A stretch of DNA of 6,496 bases from contig JABIYQ010000051.1 in NCBI GenBank assembly GCA_018702715.1, positions 1 through 6,496 of the forward strand, written 5' to 3'. Below the pieces are notes generated by a model. It saw only the letters and a program-made list of their open reading frames with translations, had not been told where the DNA came from and searched no databases. Of this stretch, positions 1-4,868 are shown piece after piece. The position numbers and the translations under genes were made by a program. The DNA comes from Desulfobacula sp. (GTDB lineage: Bacteria; Desulfobacterota; Desulfobacteria; Desulfobacterales; Desulfobacteraceae). Positions within the stretch are counted from its first letter, which is position 1. The number at the start of each line of letters is the position of its first letter.

Positions 1-413
1 TGTGGAATAAATTCAAGAGTCTGGTTTTTAGTAAAACTTTGATGCTGTTTTTGTCCTGCCAAAAAGCTGTAAATTGAAAGCCCTATTTTCATGGATGATT
101 TTGAAGGTCCGTGGTCTTTATAAATCGGCATTAAAAAATTTAAGGGATTTACAAGACCTGGATAGGTTTTTAAAAGACGCTCTCTTTCTCTTACAGCCGA
201 TCTTGTTAAAAGAAATTTGCCCTGTTTTAAATATCGAAGCCCGCCATGAACCATTTTTGAAGAACGGCTTGAAGTCCCCCATGAAAAATCTTTTGCTTCC
301 AGGAGAATGGTTTTAAGCCCCTTGTTCACAGCCTCATGAAAAACGCCTGCACCCGTGACCCCTCCGCCTATGACAACCAGATCAAACGGTTTGGCGGCAT
401 CTATTAGTCGCAT
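1..413 (-). CDS. glpD: FAD-dependent glycerol-3-phosphate dehydrogenase, N-terminal part (runs off the left edge)
   Basis: This family oxidises sn-glycerol-3-phosphate to dihydroxyacetone phosphate at the membrane and gives electrons to quinone. Reading the minus strand from the ATG at 413-411 gives 137 uninterrupted codons with no stop before the window edge, so about a quarter of a roughly 500-residue enzyme is present. Residues 11-23 form the Rossmann FAD-binding strand and loop (DLVVIGGGVTGAG), and Glu39 ends the second strand, where it would bind the ADP ribose. The GlpD signature follows at 46-62 (GTSSRSSKMVHGGLRYL). The segment SSKMVHGGLRYL matches GlpD (SSKLIHGGLRYL in E. coli) rather than anaerobic GlpA. 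The start is supported by AGGAGA just upstream. The gene is divergent from the SDR-ETF operon, so joint function is not implied. No frameshift or missing residue is visible in this part. Confidence 0.93.
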   Translation of the reverse strand, partial: MRLIDAAKPFDLVVIGGGVTGAGVFHEAVNKGLKTILLEAKDFSWGTSSRSSKMVHGGLRYLKQGKFLLTRSAVRERERLLKTYPGLVNPLNFLMPIYKDHGPSKSSMKIGLSIYSFLAGQKQHQSFTKNQTLEFIP

Positions 414-416
414 GAT

Positions 417-422
417 TCTCCT
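417..422 (-). promoter_or_regulatory. Ribosome binding site of glpD
   Basis: On the minus strand AGGAGA lies three bases before the ATG at 413-411. The match is strong but the spacing is short. It fixes the start that gives the complete FAD-binding N-terminus. Confidence 0.7.
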
Positions 423-440
423 GTGATATTTTTTTAATTG

Positions 441-468
441 ATAATAAGTTTTATACACAATTTCACAA
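441..468 (-). promoter_or_regulatory. Candidate sigma-70 promoter for glpD
   Basis: On the minus strand a -35-like TTGTGA (468-463; 4 of 6 to TTGACA) is followed after 16 bases by a -10-like TATTAT (446-441; 5 of 6 to TATAAT). Transcription would start near 434 and leave a leader of about 20 bases that contains the AGGAGA site. This is by-eye matching in AT-rich DNA, where chance matches are common. Confidence 0.4.
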
Positions 469-509
469 AGAGGCATCAAAAAACAAGTCTTTTCAGCCCC
501 TATTTTTTA

Positions 510-545
510 ATAGTTTAGGAAAGTACTTTACAAAAATCAAACTAT
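510..545. promoter_or_regulatory. Nested palindromes, candidate operator
   Basis: The sequence AAAGTACTTT at 520-529 is a perfect 10-base palindrome. It sits inside a wider inverted repeat, ATAGTTT at 510-516 and AAACTAT at 539-545 (7 of 7 complementary), although the two centres differ by 3 bases. The inner palindrome overlaps TTTACA (527-532), a possible -35 element of the rightward operon. Such an arrangement would suit a dimeric repressor or activator, but AT-rich palindromes arise by chance and no regulator gene is in the window. Confidence 0.3.
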
Positions 546-670
546 GGATTATTTGTGGCGAATATTGAGAGTGTTTTGCTTTTTCAAGAAAGGTGAATTC
601 AAACCAGCAGAGCGGGGATAGGCATTTAAGTCAAGTAAAAAAAGTTTCATATTTTAAACCGTTTTTTAAA

Positions 671-675
671 GGGAG
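671..675 (+). promoter_or_regulatory. Ribosome binding site of the SDR gene
   Basis: GGGAG lies nine bases before the ATG at 685. It favours this start over the in-frame internal ATG at 706 (codon 8), which lacks a comparable site. Confidence 0.65.
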
Positions 676-684
676 TTTAAACCA

Positions 685-1461
685 ATGAATATTGATGAGT
701 TTTCCATGGATTTTTTTTCCTTAAAAGGAAAAACAGCCATCGTGACAGGAGGGAACAGTGGACTTGGGCTAGCTTTTTCCACGGCTTTGGCAAAAGCCGG
801 AGCCAATCTTTTCATTCCAAGCGCTGTCATGGATGAAGGGGAAACTAGGCAATTAATAGAAAAACAGGGAAATGCCGTTGAATTGGTGGAGATTGATATC
901 ACAAAAAAAGGTGCTGCAAAAAAAATCATCGATACCTGTGTTAAAAAGTTTGGAACGATTGATATTTTAGTGAATAACGCCGGGATTTGCAGGGCGAATT
1001 CAGTATTGGAATTTGACCGCAATGACTGGGACCCCATGATAGCAGTAAACCTTACCGCTGCATTTGAATTAAGTCATGAAGCCGCCAAAATAATGATCCC
1101 TCAAAAAAGCGGTAAAATGATCAATATCTGTTCTTTGTTTTCTTATCTGGGAGGCCAGGGATCTGCTGCATATGCCGCAACCAAACACGGTATTGCCGGT
1201 TTGACCAAAGCCTATTGCGATGAACTGGCACAATATAATATCCAGGTAAACGGTATTGCACCAGGATACTATGCCACGGAACTGACCACTGCCACAAGGA
1301 GCAATCCTGAAACCAATCAAAGAGTCCTGGACCATATTCCAACCAATCGGTGGGGTGAACTCCAGGACTTGATGGGAACTGCTGTGTTTCTGGCAAGCCG
1401 GGCCGCAGATTATGTCAATGGTCATGTGCTTGTTGTTGACGGTGGCTACCGGGTACGATAG
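685..1461 (+). CDS. Short-chain dehydrogenase/reductase, KduD/gluconate 5-dehydrogenase-like
   Basis: This is a classical SDR of 258 residues, the normal family length, expected to interconvert a secondary alcohol and a ketone with NAD(P) in the cytoplasm. Visible motifs are the cofactor loop TGGNSGLG (21-28), NNAG (97-100), and a complete catalytic tetrad Asn122, Ser150, Tyr163 and Lys167 (YAATK). The C-terminal part resembles the 2-deoxy-D-gluconate 3-dehydrogenase KduD: IAPGYYATELT (191-201), then IPTNRWGELQDLMG, and the ending VDGGYRVR. The resemblance suggests a sugar-acid or polyol-derived substrate, but SDR substrates cannot be assigned this way and no pectin or uronate gene is present, so no symbol is given. 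At the end of the second strand (around 44-51, IPSAVMDE) there is neither the usual NAD-selecting Asp nor an NADP-type Arg, so cofactor choice is open. It is the first plus-strand gene, 70 bases before the next one. Confidence 0.93.
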   Translation: MNIDEFSMDFFSLKGKTAIVTGGNSGLGLAFSTALAKAGANLFIPSAVMDEGETRQLIEKQGNAVELVEIDITKKGAAKKIIDTCVKKFGTIDILVNNAGICRANSVLEFDRNDWDPMIAVNLTAAFELSHEAAKIMIPQKSGKMINICSLFSYLGGQGSAAYAATKHGIAGLTKAYCDELAQYNIQVNGIAPGYYATELTTATRSNPETNQRVLDHIPTNRWGELQDLMGTAVFLASRAADYVNGHVLVVDGGYRVR

Positions 1462-1484
1462 TCTTTAAGGCAATCACCCAACAC

Positions 1485-1504
1485 TATAATATTAAATTTT
1501 AATA
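1485..1504 (+). other. AT-rich element between the SDR gene and the FAD oxidase gene
   Basis: The 70-base gap contains a perfect -10 hexamer TATAAT (1485-1490) overlapping an AT-only inverted repeat, TATTAAA-T-TTTAATA (1490-1504). No good -35 lies 15-18 bases upstream of the hexamer. It could be a weak internal promoter letting the oxidase-ETF genes be expressed apart from the SDR. A 7-bp AT stem with a one-base loop is too weak for a terminator. Confidence 0.2.
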
Positions 1505-1520
1505 ATTCACAATTCATTAA

Positions 1521-1525
1521 AAGGA
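1521..1525 (+). promoter_or_regulatory. Ribosome binding site of the AGPS-like oxidase gene
   Basis: AAGGA lies six bases before the ATG at 1532, near-ideal spacing, and supports that start. Confidence 0.7.
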
Positions 1526-1531
1526 ATTAAA

Positions 1532-2998
1532 ATGACATTAACCAGGCAAGCCATTGTTGATCATTTAATAGATATTGCAGGTCAGGATCGTGTGATCACA
1601 GATGAGCAGGTATTAAAGGAAAACAGCTATGACCGGTATAAAAAATTGGAAACAATTTTTGGTATTTATACCACACCGATTCCAGCAGCAGTGGTGAAAC
1701 TTGTAGACACAAAACAGGTTTCTGAAGTGTTGAAATTCTTAAACAAAAATAAAGTCAATAGTGTTGCCCGTACCGGGGGGACAGCCACGGAGGGCGGCCT
1801 TGAAACCATTGTTGAAAATTCAGTGGTTCTTGATGGTTCGCAAATGAATCGAATAATTAATATTGATTCCACGAATATGCAGGCAACAGCTCAGTGCGGG
1901 GTAAATCTGGGTGAGTTCGAAGACCGTCTCCGAGAGCAAGGCTTGACCACTGGTCATTCCCCCCAGTCCAAACCCCTGGCAAATATGGGAGGGCTGGTTG
2001 CAACCCGCAGTATTGGACAGTTTTCTACTCTTTATGGTGGAATTGAGGATATGGTTATAGGGTTGGAAGCAGTATTTCCCAATGGTGATATCACCCGGAT
2101 TAAAAATGTTCCCAGAAGGGCGTGTGGTCCGGATATCCGTCACGTGATTATCGGTAATGAAGGCGCTTTATGCTATATCACGGAAGTAACTGTTAAAATT
2201 TACAAATACTTTCCTGAAAACAACCAATTTCTTGCATGGGCGTTGGATGACATGTCTATGGGTTTTAAGATCCTGCGGGAAGTCATGGTGGAAGGCTATC
2301 GCCCTTCTGTTGCACGTCTTTATGATGCGGAAGATGGTGCTCAACATAACTTTGACCAGTTTGCTCCGGATAAATGCGTTTTAATGTTCATGGCAGAAGG
2401 CAATGAGCGCATTGCCGGTGCCACGGCCCAAGGGATTGCAGCCCTAGTCGAAAAATATGTTGGAAAGTATGAGGAGTGTACACCCATTGATGGTAAAATT
2501 ATTGAAAACTGGTTTAATCATTTAAACTGGGGACCGGAAAAAATTGCCCAGGAGCGCGAGCTTATTCGAAAAACTCAGCATTTGGCATACACCACGGAAG
2601 TTTCCGGTAACTGGGATTGTATCAACATCATTTATGAAAACGCCCTTAAAAGGATACGGGAAGACTATCCCCATATGGATGATTTGACCATGCTCGGAGG
2701 CCACTCATCCCATAGTTACCAGACGGGAACCAATCTATACTTTGTATACGACTACGATGTAAAGAATTGTAAACCAGAAGAAGAAATCAATAAGTATCAT
2801 ATCGCCATAAACGCCTTGATTGTAGAAGAAACCCTGAAGGCCGGCGGTTCAATGGTCCACCATCATGGTATTGGTAAATACAGGACCCCCTGGACAAAGC
2901 AGGAGCACGGGTCGGCTTATTATATTTTAAAAGGGTTAAAAGATCAGTTTGATCCCAATGGTATTATGAACACAGGAACCATTTATCCGGTGGAATAA
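1532..2998 (+). CDS. FAD-linked oxidase of the GlcD/VAO superfamily, alkyl-DHAP-synthase-like
   Basis: This 488-residue flavoprotein has a PCMH-type FAD-binding domain (about 45-225) followed by an FAD-linked oxidase C-terminal domain. FAD-contact segments are RTGGTATEGG (80-89), TTGHSPQSKPLANMGG (139-154) and GPDIRHVIIGNEGAL (199-213). From recall it aligns well with animal alkyl-dihydroxyacetone-phosphate synthase (AGPS): the TGH-P-S loop, IYG/LYGGIEDMV (about 168-175), an Arg in SVARLYD (Arg262, matching human Arg419), Tyr403 in NLYFVY (matching human Tyr578), and the His triplet His443-445 in GGSMVHHHGIGK. AGPS makes an ether bond without net oxidation, whereas this gene overlaps ETF genes by one base, which favours a dehydrogenase passing electrons to ETF. 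Bacterial homologues are often called glycolate oxidase GlcD or D-lactate dehydrogenase; the substrate is unknown. The usual E-G-T-L-G is changed to EGALC at 210-214. No Fe-S cysteine cluster or membrane segment is visible. Confidence 0.9.
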   Translation: MTLTRQAIVDHLIDIAGQDRVITDEQVLKENSYDRYKKLETIFGIYTTPIPAAVVKLVDTKQVSEVLKFLNKNKVNSVARTGGTATEGGLETIVENSVVLDGSQMNRIINIDSTNMQATAQCGVNLGEFEDRLREQGLTTGHSPQSKPLANMGGLVATRSIGQFSTLYGGIEDMVIGLEAVFPNGDITRIKNVPRRACGPDIRHVIIGNEGALCYITEVTVKIYKYFPENNQFLAWALDDMSMGFKILREVMVEGYRPSVARLYDAEDGAQHNFDQFAPDKCVLMFMAEGNERIAGATAQGIAALVEKYVGKYEECTPIDGKIIENWFNHLNWGPEKIAQERELIRKTQHLAYTTEVSGNWDCINIIYENALKRIREDYPHMDDLTMLGGHSSHSYQTGTNLYFVYDYDVKNCKPEEEINKYHIAINALIVEETLKAGGSMVHHHGIGKYRTPWTKQEHGSAYYILKGLKDQFDPNGIMNTGTIYPVE

Positions 2999-3864
2999 TG
3001 AAAATTGCAGTCTGTTTTAAAATTATAGCAGATTATGACAGAATGTCCCCTAAAGACTGGGAATGGGATGAGCACTATGTTGTTGATACCCGTTTTGTCC
3101 GCAGTATCTTCAATTGTTTTGAAGAAAGTGCATTGGAAATGGCTTTAAAGCTTTCCAGGCCTTTGGAGAAAACCGCTGATACGGCAGAACTCACAGCCTT
3201 AACCATTGATGACGAGAAAGCCGATCTTTTTCTCAAACACTTAATTGCCGTGGGGTATGACCATGCCGTACGAATTTGCCCCAACAAGAAGCTGGCCTTG
3301 AGATTTAGTCCCTTGTCCATATCCCATTTGATTTCAGCATATATGAATCACAATGCGCATCAGCTTGTCATTTTTGGAATGCAGGGAGGGGAAGGTGACA
3401 ATGGCCAAACCGGCTTCCTTGTTGCTGAACAATTGGGATGGCCCTGCATTCGAGAGGTAACGGATGTGATAAAAACTGAATCACCTGATTTTTTGAAAGT
3501 GACAAGCAGGATTGATGGGGCAAGTTTGGTTCAAATAGTCAAGTTGCCCATGGTGCTTATCATCGGTAATTCTAAGGACTCTCCTTATCTGCGTATTCCA
3601 AACCTGAAACAGAAGTTAGAGGCTAAAAAAAAGCAGGTGACTCTTTTGTCCGAGCATGATCTTAAACTGGATAATAAGGAAGGGCCCCATAAGGTAGGGC
3701 TAAATAAAGTAGGACCCAATAAGGAATGGTTCAACACAGACAAAACCCTTATTAACTTACACAGGCAAAAGGTCAACCCGCCCTGTATTTTTCTGGAAGG
3801 ACAAACGGGCCGGGATCAGGCCGAACAACTCTATCATCAATACTTAAAAAAGCGGTTGCCCTAA
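2998..3864 (+). CDS. etfB: Electron transfer flavoprotein beta subunit-like
   Basis: This 288-residue protein is the small subunit of an ETF heterodimer, which carries electrons from FAD dehydrogenases to a quinone oxidoreductase or, in some anaerobes, takes part in electron bifurcation. Family marks are the N-terminal strand MKIAVCFK, the helix FEESALEMALKL (41-52), the nucleotide loop GMQGGEGDNGQTG (127-139, with conserved Asp134, Gln137 and Gly139), LGWP (146-149), and PYLRIPNLK (196-204). The C-terminal helix (about 271-286) matches the usual end that clasps the alpha subunit. The protein is somewhat longer than the usual 250-265 residues. Part of the excess is a 15-bp tandem repeat (residues 226-244) between core and C-terminal helix. 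The start ATG overlaps the previous stop in TAATG, with only GGTGGA a few bases upstream, so translation is probably coupled. Whether this subunit binds AMP or a second FAD cannot be decided by eye. Confidence 0.9.
   Translation: MKIAVCFKIIADYDRMSPKDWEWDEHYVVDTRFVRSIFNCFEESALEMALKLSRPLEKTADTAELTALTIDDEKADLFLKHLIAVGYDHAVRICPNKKLALRFSPLSISHLISAYMNHNAHQLVIFGMQGGEGDNGQTGFLVAEQLGWPCIREVTDVIKTESPDFLKVTSRIDGASLVQIVKLPMVLIIGNSKDSPYLRIPNLKQKLEAKKKQVTLLSEHDLKLDNKEGPHKVGLNKVGPNKEWFNTDKTLINLHRQKVNPPCIFLEGQTGRDQAEQLYHQYLKKRLP
3673..3729 (+). repeat. 15-bp tandem repeat inside etfB, about 3.8 copies
   Basis: Successive units start at 3673 (AATAAGGAAGGGCCC), 3688 (CATAAGGTAGGGCTA), 3703 (AATAAAGTAGGACCC) and 3718 (AATAAGGAATGG, partial). 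They encode pentapeptides NKEGP, HKVGL, NKVGP and NKEW, at residues 226-244. The unit length is a multiple of three, so copy changes keep the frame. The divergence between units means the expansion is not recent. Confidence 0.85.
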
Positions 3865-4868
3865 TGAAAGCCGCAATCGTGTTAAATGCCAACAGTATTT
3901 CATTACAACAGCAGGCCCATGAAATACAGTCAATGCTGGACACGATTGAGACAGGGTTTTGTAGTGTGGAAATGTGGCTGTTTTACCAGTATCCAAAACC
4001 CAAAGTATTCCCAAAAATAGGTAGTCCTTTATCAGGCATTAAACTGATAAGGCTGGAAAATGTTCATTCTCCGGAATCCTACCTTCAACTGCTTGAGCGT
4101 TTAATGGGCCAATATCCAATGGATATGCTGGTGTTTGCAAGCGACGGGCTGGGACAAGAACTTGCAAGTCGCCTGGGCTATCGACTGAAAGGCAGTTCCT
4201 GTCTTCAGGTTGAAGAATGCAGTTTGAAATCAGGTAGCCTTGAGATTATAAAGCCCTTGTATGGGAACAATTTGACGGCACTGTTTGTTTTAGACTCTTT
4301 TCCCTGTTGCCTGTCAGTGGCTAAACAAGTATTTTGTCCAGTAAAAATGATCCCCTGTAAATCTGTGAGCATAGAAGCGTGCGAACTGGATCAGATTCAA
4401 CCTGCCTGGATAAAAGAAAGCCGGACAATTTGCGATGAACCGGGTTCGGATTTAGTTGATGCAGATCTGGTGCTTGTGGTGGGACAGGGAGTAAACAACA
4501 AAGAAACCATGGATGTTTTGCAGGGCATTGCAAATACCATTGGTGCAGAACTGGGTGCCAGTCGTCCCGTGGTGATGAATGCCTGGATTGATATGAACCG
4601 GTTGATCGGTGCATCCGGGTTGATCATATCGCCAAAGATTTGTATTGTAGCAGGTGTTTCCGGTACGGGCGTTTTTAGCACAGGCATTAAAAAAAGTGCC
4701 TTTATCGTTGCCATCAACATTGATAAAAAGGCCCCGATTTTTCAGATGGCAGATGTCGGTATTGTTGGCGATCTTCAGGAATTTCTTCTTGAATTGGAAA
4801 AGGTGATCAAAGCCGATAATGAAAAAAAAGGGCTTCACGACAGGGCTGGATCAGGGATTGAGTCATGA
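3864..4868 (+). CDS. etfA: Electron transfer flavoprotein alpha subunit-like, diverged flavin site
   Basis: This 334-residue protein is the FAD-binding large ETF subunit, of usual length and without the N-terminal ferredoxin-like extension seen in some bifurcating ETFs such as LctC. The C-terminal FAD domain is clear: GQGVNN (207-212), ELGASRPV (229-236), IGASGLIISP (248-257), AGVSGTGVFSTGI (263-275), FIVAINIDKKAPIF (280-293) and ADVGIVGD (296-303). The N-terminal domain (about 1-195) is poorly conserved. Compared with the usual patterns, the Arg of GGRG is replaced by Gln208, the Gln of GQTG by Ala250, and the Gln-His of SGAIQH by Val270-Phe271. These positions normally contact or tune FAD, so the redox behaviour may be unusual. 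The start overlaps the etfB stop in TAATG with no clear ribosome binding site, pointing to coupled translation. The assignment to the ETF alpha family is secure; the physiological partner is inferred from its position. Confidence 0.9.
   Translation: MKAAIVLNANSISLQQQAHEIQSMLDTIETGFCSVEMWLFYQYPKPKVFPKIGSPLSGIKLIRLENVHSPESYLQLLERLMGQYPMDMLVFASDGLGQELASRLGYRLKGSSCLQVEECSLKSGSLEIIKPLYGNNLTALFVLDSFPCCLSVAKQVFCPVKMIPCKSVSIEACELDQIQPAWIKESRTICDEPGSDLVDADLVLVVGQGVNNKETMDVLQGIANTIGAELGASRPVVMNAWIDMNRLIGASGLIISPKICIVAGVSGTGVFSTGIKKSAFIVAINIDKKAPIFQMADVGIVGDLQEFLLELEKVIKADNEKKGLHDRAGSGIES
4853..4857 (+). promoter_or_regulatory. Ribosome binding site of the second FAD oxidase gene, inside etfA
   Basis: AGGGA lies seven bases before the ATG at 4865, within the end of etfA. 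Together with the ATGA stop-start overlap it selects this start over later in-frame candidates such as the GTG at codon 19. Confidence 0.6.

Larger units (their letters stand above)
414..684. other. Divergent intergenic region between glpD and the SDR gene
   Basis: These 271 bases separate two divergent genes and must carry the promoters of both. They are AT-rich with several T or A tracts. I see no credible small coding region and no tRNA or strong hairpin terminator. The glpD-side promoter candidate, the palindrome at 520-529 and the ribosome binding site at 671-675 are listed separately. The octamer TTTAAACC occurs twice, at 653-660 and 676-683, flanking that ribosome binding site. No convincing sigma-54 (GG-N10-GC) element was found. 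A TTTACA at 527-532 could be a -35 for the plus-strand operon, but no good -10 follows at the right spacing. Confidence 0.6.

Noticed and set aside
74..316. Plus-strand 80-codon open frame
   Set aside because: It lies entirely antisense to the glpD N-terminus, whose FAD motifs are unambiguous, and it resembles no family.
527..554. TTTACA as the -35 of a sigma-70 promoter for the plus-strand operon
   Set aside because: The hexamers 16-17 bases downstream (TTATTT, TATTTG) match the -10 poorly, so I did not list it as a promoter.
1490..1504. Inverted repeat as a transcription terminator after the SDR gene
   Set aside because: The stem is seven A-T pairs with a one-base loop and no following T tract; it cannot form a stable terminator.
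4321..4838. Three overlapping minus-strand open frames within etfA
   Set aside because: They are opposite a clear ETF alpha FAD domain and show no domain or ribosome binding site of their own.
3864..4868. Bifurcating LctC-type EtfA with ferredoxin domain
   Set aside because: The protein is 334 residues with no CxxCxxC-type cluster motif near its N-terminus; bifurcation is neither shown nor excluded.
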